Shown here: in pieces, positions 33,009-41,171 of the stretch | Layout of the letters: the number at the start of each line of letters is the position of its first letter | Position numbering within the stretch: the first letter of the stretch is position 1 | Assembly: GCA_029239755.1 (NCBI GenBank) | Contig: JARBUI010000012.1 | Location: 37,838 to 101,837 of the forward strand | Source of the DNA: Clostridia bacterium | Lineage (GTDB): Bacteria > Bacillota > Clostridia > Lachnospirales > Cellulosilyticaceae | DNA length: 64,000 bases | Direction: 5' to 3' | Program-made: the position numbers and the translations under genes | The notes under the pieces: model-generated | What the model was told of the DNA's origin: nothing | Database searches by the model: none | What the model saw: only the letters and a program-made list of their open reading frames with translations

Positions 33009-36000
33009 TTAATGACTTTCTTTTAGTAACCATTCTTCAATATCCTGCAGTTCATCCTCTGTCACTCTTCTGCCTTCTAATATAACATTAGGGATTGCTG
33101 CATCAGGGTCTTCAGAAATCAGAGTAGGCTTTACTCTAAAGAAATAGTCAAGTTTTAGTTTTTTAATTGTGTTATGAATCTGATCAAGAATCTCACAAGA
33201 GTCTACTTTACTATTTTTCTGATTGACATAGATCTCAATTGTTTTAGCTTTCCATACAGATTCTTCTGATTTATCTTCGATTGTGTCAGATAGAACCCTT
33301 CGATTGATATAGTGTGTGTGAAGTAGTTCGTGAGCTCTTTTTGAATTAAATTCACCATAAAAATTATCATAAAGACTTAAAACATCTGGATTCTCTTCAC
33401 TATTTCTATGCTCACTTGTTTTATCAATATCAAATAGCACTTTTTGTCTGTCTATAATTACCTCTTGTGTTTTAGGTACTGGGTGCCCAGCTCCGGATAC
33501 ACATCCTCCTGGACATGCCATGACTTCAATTAAATCATATTCAGACTTATTTCCCTTCAGTATTTCATTAATAATAGGCTCAATGTTCTTTAGCCCATTG
33601 ACTACAGCTACTTTTACTTCTCGGTTTCCAAGCCTAATACTCGTCGTTTTAATACCTTCCATTCCCCTGACTTCTAAAAATTCAATTTTTGCATGTTTAC
33701 GATCGACTTTTGAAGAAGCCATTCTTAATGTAGCTTCTGAAACACCTCCTGTTGCACCAAAAAGCATTCCTGCCCCCGAAACATTCTGATATGGCAAATC
33801 GAATTCTGCTGGTGTGATATCGCTCTCATCATAACCACATTGATCCATCATTTCAATAAGTTCGAGTGATGTTAGAACTTCATCTACATCATAAATACCA
33901 TTTTCACTGAATTCATCTCTCTTAGCTTCTCCTTTTTTAGACATACAAGGTACAATGGATACCACAAAAACATCCTCTTTTTGAGTGCCATCGTTCAGCC
34001 ATTCTGGCAAATGATTTTTAACGGTTGCTCCCATCATTTGCTGAGGTGACTTACAGCTTGATAGGTACGGTATTAGTTCCGGATACCTTTTTTCAGCAAG
34101 ATTAACCCACCCTGGACAACAAGATGTAAAATGTGGTAAATTTCCTTTTTCAAGTCTTGTAAGGAATTCTGTCGTTTCTTCAACAATAGTCATGTCTGCG
34201 GCAAAAACAAAATCAAAGGCTCTATCAAATCCCAGTTTCTTAAGCATTCCAGCAATAAAAGCAGATGCCTTGTCAGCTTCCAGCCCATAATGTGAACAAA
34301 TGAGAGAACGCACTGCTGGCGCAACAAAGGCTACCTTTACTTTTTTGCTGTTATTAAGTGTACTGAATACTTTATCACTAGCCCTTTTGTAATCTAACGC
34401 GCCGCATGGACAAGCCACTACGCACTGTCCGCATGATATACAGGCAGTCTCTGATAAAGGTTTCCCTGATCTGGTTCCAACGCACATTTTCCCTTGCTTC
34501 AAGTAGAAGCCCAGAACATTTACCCCTTCTATATCTTTACATGCAGAAACACATTTTCCGCATGAAATACATTTATTTGTATCCCTTACAATGAAAGGGT
34601 GATCCTTAGTAATAGGGTATCTTCTTACAATAGAAGTTTCTTTTTGGTGACATACTTCAAGAGCTGTTGCTTCTTTCCTTAACTGACAGTCATGTCTTTC
34701 ATTACAACCGCATTTAAGACATCTCTTGGCCTCTGTTTTAACTTCTTCTAAAGTCATCGCTTTAACTACTTCATCAAATCCAGCTACAGCCTGACTAACT
34801 GGGATCTCTTCACCGTGCTTTCTTGATAATTTCGCTAAATTTGCAAATTCATAACGTGGAAGGTCCTCAAAAGAACCTCTGCTGCAAGAATATTCTTCTC
34901 TTTGCTCAGGGGCATACCCGCAAATTAAATACTGATCCATACTTATTGCTGCTTGATGACCTGCTGCAACAGCCTGAACAACAGTTGCAGGACCAGTAAC
35001 GCAGTCTCCTCCTGCGAATACTTTTTCTGCAGAGGTTGTCATTGTTTTTCCATTAATATCAATGTCCCCCCATTTGTTTAATTTGATAGGCAGGTCATTC
35101 CATAAATAGCTTGTATCTGTTTTTTGACCAATAGCGCTGATAACCGCACCAGCCGGAACAATATGCTCACTGTCTTCAATTTCAACAGCTCTTCTTCTTC
35201 CAGATAAGTCTGGTTCACCGAGTCCCATCTTTATACATCTTATACCGCTTAATTTTCCGTCTTCATCTGATTCAAAGCCAATAGGAGCTGTTAAGAAAGT
35301 AATTTTAATCCCTTCTTTTATAGCTTCTTCAACTTCATAAGGTTCAGCAGGCATTTCATTTTTTGTTCTTCTATAGAGTATTGTAACGTTTTTAGCACCT
35401 TTTCTAAGTGCTGTTCTTGCACAGTCGATTGCTGTGTTTCCTCCGCCGACAACAACAACGTCTTGCCCTAAATTTATATTTTTACCTCTTGCAATTTGTT
35501 CGAGATATTCGATCCCTTTCCATATTCCAGGCAATTGTTCTCCTTCAACCCTCATTGAAGTTGCCTGCCATGAACCTACAGCTAAATAGACTGCATCAAA
35601 CTCTCTTTGCAAATTTTCTAATCTTATATTTAAGCCGAGAGTCTTTTTTGTTTGAAGCTTAACACCAAGCTTTTCAATGCACTCTATTTCTTTATCTAGG
35701 ATATCCTGCGGCAGTCTGTAATCAGGAATACCGTAGCGCATCATCCCTCCCATTTTGGGTTGTTTTTCAAAAACGGTTACATCATGCCCTTTTACTGCTA
35801 AATAATATGCAGCAGTCAGTCCTGATGGTCCACCGCCTACAATGGCAACTTTTTTGCCCGTTGCTTTAGCTTTCTTAGGAATAAAAGGTGTTTCTGACTG
35901 CAAATCATAATCTGCTACCGCCCTTTTAATCCCATTAATGTTAACGGCTTCATCTACTAAATTTCTTCTGCATTTTGCTTCACAAGTATGTGGACAGACC

Positions 36001-36431
36001 CTTCCACATACAATTGGGAAAGGATTTTTATCTTTTATAACTTTCAAAGCTGATAAGAAATTACCATTAGCAGCATGTCTTAAATAGCCTTGAATATCTA
36101 TGCCGGCTGGACAAGTCGTCTGACATGGTGCTACGCAGTCTGCATTATGATCTTCTAATAACTGCTGCATTCTTACTTTTCTATATTCATTTATTTCTAG
36201 ACTATTTGTGGTAATAACCATGCCCTCTGTTAATAGGGTATTACAAGACTTAACAATTTTATTTTCTTTCTCAAGCTTCACTATGCAAAGCCCGCATGAA
36301 CGATTAGGATCATGAAGCCTTGGGTCATAACACAATCTTGGGATGTCTATATTCTCTTTTAGCAGTGCCTCCATAATGGTGATACCTTCTGGCACTTCTA
36401 ACTTTCTTTGATTCACTATGCAATTGATCAT
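33009..36431 (-). CDS. GltD-type NAD(P)H flavoprotein fused to an [FeFe]-hydrogenase
   Basis: 1140 residues, soluble, no signal peptide. Order of parts: N-terminal [2Fe-2S] domain (Cys34, 46, 49, 63); a cysteine-rich GltD/NfnB-like linker (CQTTCPAGIDIQGYL); an FAD site (IVGGGPSGLTAAYYLA, about 195) and an NAD(P) site (VVVVGGGNTAIDCARTAL, about 327). Then a ferredoxin-type 2x[4Fe-4S] region (CISCGKCVSAC near 620, CISCGQCVVACPCGAL near 670). H-cluster motifs follow: TSCCPGW (about 767), IVPCMSKKGEAKRDE (about 827) and MACPGGCVSGAGHP (about 973). Then comes the small-subunit helix region (LYDNFYGEFNSKRAHELLHT). The last 80 or so residues form an extra domain that I do not recognise. It should couple NAD(P)H oxidation to H2 release. 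It is monocistronic, with a GntR operator upstream. Confidence 0.92.
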   Translation of the reverse strand: MINCIVNQRKLEVPEGITIMEALLKENIDIPRLCYDPRLHDPNRSCGLCIVKLEKENKIVKSCNTLLTEGMVITTNSLEINEYRKVRMQQLLEDHNADCVAPCQTTCPAGIDIQGYLRHAANGNFLSALKVIKDKNPFPIVCGRVCPHTCEAKCRRNLVDEAVNINGIKRAVADYDLQSETPFIPKKAKATGKKVAIVGGGPSGLTAAYYLAVKGHDVTVFEKQPKMGGMMRYGIPDYRLPQDILDKEIECIEKLGVKLQTKKTLGLNIRLENLQREFDAVYLAVGSWQATSMRVEGEQLPGIWKGIEYLEQIARGKNINLGQDVVVVGGGNTAIDCARTALRKGAKNVTILYRRTKNEMPAEPYEVEEAIKEGIKITFLTAPIGFESDEDGKLSGIRCIKMGLGEPDLSGRRRAVEIEDSEHIVPAGAVISAIGQKTDTSYLWNDLPIKLNKWGDIDINGKTMTTSAEKVFAGGDCVTGPATVVQAVAAGHQAAISMDQYLICGYAPEQREEYSCSRGSFEDLPRYEFANLAKLSRKHGEEIPVSQAVAGFDEVVKAMTLEEVKTEAKRCLKCGCNERHDCQLRKEATALEVCHQKETSIVRRYPITKDHPFIVRDTNKCISCGKCVSACKDIEGVNVLGFYLKQGKMCVGTRSGKPLSETACISCGQCVVACPCGALDYKRASDKVFSTLNNSKKVKVAFVAPAVRSLICSHYGLEADKASAFIAGMLKKLGFDRAFDFVFAADMTIVEETTEFLTRLEKGNLPHFTSCCPGWVNLAEKRYPELIPYLSSCKSPQQMMGATVKNHLPEWLNDGTQKEDVFVVSIVPCMSKKGEAKRDEFSENGIYDVDEVLTSLELIEMMDQCGYDESDITPAEFDLPYQNVSGAGMLFGATGGVSEATLRMASSKVDRKHAKIEFLEVRGMEGIKTTSIRLGNREVKVAVVNGLKNIEPIINEILKGNKSEYDLIEVMACPGGCVSGAGHPVPKTQEVIIDRQKVLFDIDKTSEHRNSEENPDVLSLYDNFYGEFNSKRAHELLHTHYINRRVLSDTIEDKSEESVWKAKTIEIYVNQKNSKVDSCEILDQIHNTIKKLKLDYFFRVKPTLISEDPDAAIPNVILEGRRVTEDELQDIEEWLLKESH

Positions 36432-36564
36432 TTTGGTTACCCCTCTATAATGTCATAAAATATGCTTTTCCTAGAACTTTTTTATCTACATTTCTTAATT
36501 TGTCAAAAGCGGCTCCTTTTGATACAAAAGGCTAGGTAAGCCGACTACGCTTTTTAAAGCAATG

Positions 36565-36584
36565 ATGTAATAATGTAATTACAT
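36565..36584 (-). promoter_or_regulatory. GntR operator O4 upstream of the fused hydrogenase
   Basis: Plus-strand ATGTAATAATGTAATTACAT, an exact match to the 20-bp consensus. It contains the perfect palindrome ATGTAATTACAT and lies about 130 bp upstream of the hydrogenase start. The promoter core here is uncertain. TTACAT with TTAAAA about 16 bp downstream would overlap the operator, and a TTGACA occurs closer to the gene but has no good -10. Confidence 0.75.
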
Positions 36585-36602
36585 AACTAGGTTTATAATA
36601 AG

Positions 36603-36641
36603 ATAAAGTCTACATTACTGACCTATTCATGTAGACTTTAT
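36603..36641 (-). terminator. Terminator of the KDPG-aldolase operon
   Basis: 13-bp stem (ATAAAGTCTACAT/ATGTAGACTTTAT) with a short loop. It is followed on the minus strand by CTTATTATAAACC. It lies 7 bp after the stop of the shikimate-dehydrogenase-like gene and separates that operon from the hydrogenase. Confidence 0.8.
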
Positions 36642-36647
36642 AGTTAT

Positions 36648-37595
36648 TTATCTGAGTTTCATTGCAATTTTTTCACACTCGTCTAATCTTGCTCCAGTAA
36701 TATCAACATCAAAAACTTCTGCGATAACTTGAGTCCAACCGTGTATAAAATAAATCCATCCATCTTCAATTGTTAGATTTCTTACCGCTTCTTGTGCCTG
36801 TGCTTGATACATGAAGATTAAATCTCCTCTGTAGTTAAGCTCCCACACCAAAGAGTTTTCTGGATAGATAACATCATCAGTTAATGGTGAACCTGGTCTG
36901 TCCTTTCCTAGTCCCGTAGCATTAACAACTAGTGAATAAGGTTTAATAGCTTTCAAATACTTATCATTTTCTTCTGCCGTAGCACCTAATAAATATTCAA
37001 ATGCTACTTTATCATTAATACCTTGTAATTTTTCTTTCGCTTCATCTAACCTTGGCTGACTTCTGTTTGCAATAACAATCTTGCTAGGTATATTTTTTCC
37101 AAACTTTTCTTGTGTTAAATAAGAACTAATTGCAAGGGCACTTCCACCAGCTCCCATGATGAAAACTTCTCCGTTGTGTTTTTCCCAAAAGCCTTCTGGA
37201 ATAAAAGCTTCCATTGCAAGTCCGCTTGAAATAGGATCTTTAGCATGGCCTCTCAGCTTACCGTCACGTTTTGAAATACATGATAACTCTCTGAATCTCA
37301 TAGCATGTGGATCTAAATAGTCAAATAAATCATATGCTGCTTCAAATAAGTCTAATTTATGGGTTGTTACTAAGGCTCCTAAAGAAAGTTCATCATTTTT
37401 AATAAAGTTCACTACGTCAATATAGTCTTGCTTATCTGCATGAATTTCCATATCAATGCCTTTAATAACAGCATTTTCAAGACCTAAAGCCTCTGCCCAT
37501 TCTGGAAACACTTTCATAATTGATGACTTTGTTGTTGTAACTCCTATGAAATAAAATGTTGGCTGCGTAGCTTTTGCTGGTAATATAACGCTCAT
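36648..37595 (-). CDS. Shikimate dehydrogenase-like oxidoreductase, catabolic paralogue
   Basis: 315 residues, longer than typical AroE (about 270-290). It has the N-terminal shikimate-binding-type fold with a catalytic-lysine equivalent in ALVTTHKLDLFEA, where AroE has NVT-x-P-x-K. It then has a Rossmann domain with IMGAGGSALAISSYL and VIANRSQPRLDEAK. The C-terminal half carries VVNATGLGKDRPGSPL, like the NATP-x-G motif of AroE. It is last in an operon of sugar-acid enzymes, which argues against aromatic biosynthesis. It probably oxidises or reduces a cyclic or linear polyhydroxy acid. The 140-bp gap upstream (37596-37735) is very AT-rich, with no clear hairpin. Confidence 0.75.
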   Translation of the reverse strand: MSVILPAKATQPTFYFIGVTTTKSSIMKVFPEWAEALGLENAVIKGIDMEIHADKQDYIDVVNFIKNDELSLGALVTTHKLDLFEAAYDLFDYLDPHAMRFRELSCISKRDGKLRGHAKDPISSGLAMEAFIPEGFWEKHNGEVFIMGAGGSALAISSYLTQEKFGKNIPSKIVIANRSQPRLDEAKEKLQGINDKVAFEYLLGATAEENDKYLKAIKPYSLVVNATGLGKDRPGSPLTDDVIYPENSLVWELNYRGDLIFMYQAQAQEAVRNLTIEDGWIYFIHGWTQVIAEVFDVDITGARLDECEKIAMKLR

Positions 37596-37735
37596 TTTTT
37601 CATCCCCCTATATTGGTTTTTATATATTGTTTTCCTATATTAACGATCCATATTTGTATTCATATATTTATGTTCTCATATTAATATTTTCTGTTGATAT
37701 TCATATGTTTGCTTTATCCTATTTAGCTTTTTAAA

Positions 37736-38305
37736 TTATTCTGATTTCCACTTTGGATTATCAATAATAACTGGCTTACCGTCTTGTTCAACGATGAGTT
37801 TTCTATAACCTTTTGTTTCGATTGTTCCGTAGTCATGTCCTGCATCAGCTCTAAAACAGAAGAAAGTAATAAGTGGCGTACTGCCTGTATTGATACTTCT
37901 ATGAGCCCATCTTGCTGGTACATAGACCGCTTTGCCTGCAGATAACTTTTCTGCTGCCCATTCACCTTCTGGTGTTTCCATTAACATATAACCTTCTCCG
38001 CTTAAGCAGTAGTACACTTCTGCTGTATCTAAGATTGTATGGAAATGTCCTTTTGTCATAAAGTATTCATTGCCTACTTTACCTGGGTAAGTAATACTTG
38101 TTCCATATAATAAGTCTTGCATTACTTCTTCAAAACCCATCTCAGTAAAGTCATAGATTTTAGGATCTCCTGATTTAACTAACTCTTCGAGAGCAGCATC
38201 ATCTGCAAACATCCCTTTCATATTTGAAGCATATCTTGAAGTTACCTTCTCATTTGTTGCTCCTGTTTTTAAATCAAAGTCTGATAAAAATGGTTTCATA
38301 ATCAT
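37736..38305 (-). CDS. pgiA: Cupin-type glucose-6-phosphate isomerase
   Basis: 189 residues from the ATG at 38305, the third possible start; an upstream TTG lies in the ribosome binding region. It is a metal-dependent cupin isomerase that interconverts glucose-6-phosphate and fructose-6-phosphate, known mainly from archaea and some bacteria. Cupin metal ligands: TKGHFHTILDTAEVYYCLSG (His87, His89, Glu96) and VPARWAHRSIN (His135). The operon context (lactonase-like hydrolase, KDPG aldolase) suggests either hexose-phosphate isomerisation or a related activity on a different aldose phosphate. Confidence 0.85.
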   Translation of the reverse strand: MIMKPFLSDFDLKTGATNEKVTSRYASNMKGMFADDAALEELVKSGDPKIYDFTEMGFEEVMQDLLYGTSITYPGKVGNEYFMTKGHFHTILDTAEVYYCLSGEGYMLMETPEGEWAAEKLSAGKAVYVPARWAHRSINTGSTPLITFFCFRADAGHDYGTIETKGYRKLIVEQDGKPVIIDNPKWKSE

Positions 38306-38360
38306 AGTCAATTACCTCTTCCTTTTAGTTTTTATAGTTTTATAGTGTATTTTTATGATC

Positions 38361-39005
38361 TTACAGCGCTGCTCTGGCTTCTTTAATCTTATCTACAAAC
38401 TCTCTTGATAACTTAGTTATACTATCATAGTCACCTGTTTTTGCTCCTGCAATTAAGCTTCCGCCTGCTCCTACTGCTACCGCTCCTGCTTTAATCCATT
38501 CTGCTACATTATCTATACTTACCCCGCCTGTAGGCATCATATTAGCCTGTGGCAATGGTCCTTTTATTGCTTTAATAATCTTTGGTCCAAAAGCTTCTCC
38601 TGGAAAAACTTTAAGGATATCTGCTCCCGCTTCCATCGCTTCAACTACGCCTTCTATTGTCATAACACCAGGCATACAAGGTACTTGATATCTGTTACAT
38701 AGCTTCACAACAGGTACACTTAAGTATGGACTAACTACGTATTCTGCTCCTGCTAAAATAGCTGCTCTTGCTGTTTCAGGATCAAGCACTGTTCCTGCTC
38801 CAATAATGATGTCTCCCTTATACTCTTTAGCAAGTTCTTCAATAATTCTAGTAGCTCCTGGTACAGTATAGGTAATCTCTATAGCTGCCGCCCCGCCTTT
38901 TAAACATGCCTCTGTAATTCTTTTTGCTTGCTCCCCGTCATCTGCTCTTACTACCACAACGAGTCCTGCTTCTGTAATACGATTAATAACTTTCCACTTA
39001 TTCAT
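38361..39005 (-). CDS. eda: KDPG/KHG aldolase
   Basis: 214 residues. Class I aldolase that cleaves 2-keto-3-deoxy-6-phosphogluconate to pyruvate and glyceraldehyde-3-phosphate, or 4-hydroxy-2-oxoglutarate. The Schiff-base lysine is Lys132 (ADILKVFPGEAFGP). The catalytic Glu43 lies in AAIEITYTVPGA, a sequence very like the Thermotoga-type enzyme. Further family motifs are IIGAGTVLDPETA, VVSPYLSVPVV, CMPGVMT and MMPTGGVSIDNV. The aldolase shows that the operon handles a 2-keto-3-deoxy sugar acid. No dehydratase or KDG kinase is present in the window, so those steps must be encoded elsewhere or be replaced. Confidence 0.92.
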   Translation of the reverse strand: MNKWKVINRITEAGLVVVVRADDGEQAKRITEACLKGGAAAIEITYTVPGATRIIEELAKEYKGDIIIGAGTVLDPETARAAILAGAEYVVSPYLSVPVVKLCNRYQVPCMPGVMTIEGVVEAMEAGADILKVFPGEAFGPKIIKAIKGPLPQANMMPTGGVSIDNVAEWIKAGAVAVGAGGSLIAGAKTGDYDSITKLSREFVDKIKEARAAL

Positions 39006-39044
39006 AATCTATTCTCCTTATCTTTTTTTAAATGCTCTATTTAT

Positions 39045-39998
39045 TTACTGCTTTCTTTCAAAAGCTTTTGATGGATTAAGTATTGTAAACTTTTTAATTT
39101 GTTCATCTGTCACGCCGTTCTGCTTTAATAGTGGAATAAAGCTTTCTATAATATAATCCAGCCCTATTTCTCCGCCGTAGCTCTTTAATCTCTCTCTTGT
39201 TACATCAAGACCGATTAATAGCTTATCTTCATAACCAGCTTCAATGAGTCTAAGGATTAGCCTAACTTCATCTTCATCTGAGTGATACTTAAATCTCCCT
39301 ATTGTATCAAGTTCCATATAGACTCCAGTTTTAGCTACCTCAAGCTGATAAGTAAAATCATCAATACTTCTGTCTATATGGCAAATGATCATAGATTCCG
39401 CCATAACACCCTCATCACTTAAAAACTTCACTTGTTCTAAACCTGTTCTTGTTTCTGAGTGGCTCATAATAGGTGTGCCTGTTTGAAGCGATGCCTTTGC
39501 AGCTGCTCTAAAAAGCTTTTGGTATTCCTTAGTCATCCCTGCTGTATCTACTGCTGTTTTAATAATGCCTGCCTTAGCTGCTATTCTTTCACCTAGTTTT
39601 TCATCACCGCTTGCATACATGCCTGTTTGAAGTTCACTTACAAAAAGCTTAGTCAGATCTTCTTCAGACATATTGTGAATCCAGTGATTTTCAGGATAAA
39701 AGATAAGCTTATGAAATCCAGTAGAAGCTACAATGTCTACGCCTGTTTCTTCTGAGACTTTATAAAGGAGCTCAGCCATTCTGCCGCATCCTACAGGCTG
39801 TGCATCAACAATGCTCTTTCCGCCTAGTCTTTTAAATAATAGAACTTCTTCGAGCGTCTTATCATAGTCATCTATTCTTAGCGCTTTGTTTATCTTAGCT
39901 GATTGTCCATCTAGAAGAAAAAGATGTTCGTGACTATGGCAGAATCCGAGTTTACTGCTTAAGAGCTCTCCCTTTACAGTTATGATAGAGTGATTCAT
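39045..39998 (-). CDS. Phosphotriesterase-family metal hydrolase, probable sugar lactonase
   Basis: 317 residues from the ATG at 39998, chosen because the AAAGGAG site is too close to the ATG at 40004. It is an amidohydrolase-fold binuclear metal enzyme. Ligands: HSHEH near the N-terminus (GFCHSHEHLFLLDG), bridging carboxylated lysine in KAGIIKTAV, histidines in IMSHSETRTG and ICHIDRSIDD, and Asp in LIGLDVTRERLKSYGG. Related proteins hydrolyse sugar lactones or acyl sugars rather than organophosphates. Its place between a 2-hydroxyacid dehydrogenase and a KDPG aldolase supports a lactonase role. The substrate is unknown. Confidence 0.85.
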   Translation of the reverse strand: MNHSIITVKGELLSSKLGFCHSHEHLFLLDGQSAKINKALRIDDYDKTLEEVLLFKRLGGKSIVDAQPVGCGRMAELLYKVSEETGVDIVASTGFHKLIFYPENHWIHNMSEEDLTKLFVSELQTGMYASGDEKLGERIAAKAGIIKTAVDTAGMTKEYQKLFRAAAKASLQTGTPIMSHSETRTGLEQVKFLSDEGVMAESMIICHIDRSIDDFTYQLEVAKTGVYMELDTIGRFKYHSDEDEVRLILRLIEAGYEDKLLIGLDVTRERLKSYGGEIGLDYIIESFIPLLKQNGVTDEQIKKFTILNPSKAFERKQ

Positions 39999-40017
39999 GA
40001 TCATACTCCTTTCAGCT

Positions 40018-40959
40018 TTAAGCTAACAGCATATCCAGTAAATTTTGAGTAGAAGTAAGAACCATTTTTTCTACAGCTTCATTTGTAAAGGCTCCTATAT
40101 GAGATGTTAGAATAAAGTTATCTAAAGTTAAGAGCTTTTCTTCTTTAGTCGGAGGCTCTGAGGAAAACACATCCTGAGCTGCACCTGCTATTTCTCCATT
40201 TACAAGAGCTTCATAAAGATCATTTTCATTAACTAACTCACCTCTTGAAGTATTAATGAGAAGAGCTGAAGATTTCATCTTACTGAAAACATCTTTATTC
40301 ATAAATTCTTTTGTATCTTTTGTAACTGGCAGATGAAGTGAGATAATATCAGACTCTTTATAAAGCTCTTCTATGTCATAGCATCTCTCTATACCATACT
40401 GAGTTAAGAAGGCTTCATCTGTAAAGTACGGATCAAAAATAGATACCTTCATTTGAAGTCCAATTGCTCTTTTAGCAACTTCTTTGCCTATTAGGCCCCC
40501 TCCGATAAGACCAAGCTTCTTATCTGTAAGCTCTACACCTATCCTTCTGTCCCATCTGCCTTCTTTAACGTCTGCTGTATTTCTTGGTATATTTCTGCCT
40601 ATTGCGAACATAAGTCCAATAGCAAGTTCCCCTACAGATACGTTATTAGTTCCCACAGCATTATTCACCTTAATGCCGAGCTCTTTAGCCCTATTTAAAT
40701 CTATATTATCCATGCCTACTCCATACTTGGAAATAGCTTTTAAATCCTTGCACTTTTCTAATACACTTGCTGGCAGTGGGTCAATTCCGATGATAATTCC
40801 AACTACTCCTTCACCGGCACATTCAATGATTTCATCTTCTGTCATGGTGCGGCCAAGAGTATTTTCAATGATTTCAAATCCATTTTCTCTAAGCATGAGA
40901 TAAGCTTTATCCTTATATGCTTTAAAAGATTTTGGTGTGATTAATATTTTATTACTCAT
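40018..40959 (-). CDS. D-2-hydroxyacid dehydrogenase (phosphoglycerate dehydrogenase-like)
   Basis: 313 residues from the ATG at 40959, which has an AGGGGGA site; the open frame begins 30 bp further up without one. NAD-dependent oxidation or reduction of a 2-hydroxy/2-keto acid. The Rossmann motif is LGLIGGGLIGKEVAK. The catalytic Arg is in NTSRGELVNE, Glu in DVFSSEPPTKEE and His in TSHIGAFTNEA. There is no C-terminal ACT domain, so it is not a regulated serine-pathway enzyme. It is first in the five-gene operon downstream of GntR operator O3. Confidence 0.9.
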   Translation of the reverse strand: MSNKILITPKSFKAYKDKAYLMLRENGFEIIENTLGRTMTEDEIIECAGEGVVGIIIGIDPLPASVLEKCKDLKAISKYGVGMDNIDLNRAKELGIKVNNAVGTNNVSVGELAIGLMFAIGRNIPRNTADVKEGRWDRRIGVELTDKKLGLIGGGLIGKEVAKRAIGLQMKVSIFDPYFTDEAFLTQYGIERCYDIEELYKESDIISLHLPVTKDTKEFMNKDVFSKMKSSALLINTSRGELVNENDLYEALVNGEIAGAAQDVFSSEPPTKEEKLLTLDNFILTSHIGAFTNEAVEKMVLTSTQNLLDMLLA

Positions 40960-41059
40960 TTTTGTCCCCCTATCTATTATATATTTCAAACTTATATTCT
41001 CTTTCCTTATGCAACTACATGATGCTGTTTTAATGTCGTTTTAATGTAATTTAGTACTT

Positions 41060-41079
41060 ATGTTATTATGTAATTACAT
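41060..41079 (-). promoter_or_regulatory. GntR operator O3 upstream of the KDPG-aldolase operon
   Basis: Plus-strand ATGTTATTATGTAATTACAT, one mismatch to the 20-bp consensus, containing the perfect ATGTAATTACAT palindrome. It lies 100 bp upstream of the operon's first start codon and about 90 bp downstream of the GntR copy 2 stop. I could not define the -35/-10 elements with confidence. Confidence 0.8.
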
Positions 41080-41171
41080 AAGTAATTATAATACATGTAT
41101 TTATAAAAGTCTATAGGTTTTTGATTTAAATTTGAGATAATATTTTCCTTTTAAGCAGTTACAATATCCTT

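Noticed and set aside
37650..37730. Two copies of ATTCATATxTTTG-like sequence in the gap between the cupin isomerase and shikimate-dehydrogenase-like genes
   Set aside because: The gap is extremely AT-rich and the repeats are short; chance similarity cannot be excluded and no promoter elements accompany them.
40484..40903. 139-codon plus-strand open frame
   Set aside because: Antisense to the D-2-hydroxyacid dehydrogenase gene; Pro/Ser-rich translation typical of antisense frames, with no ribosome binding site.
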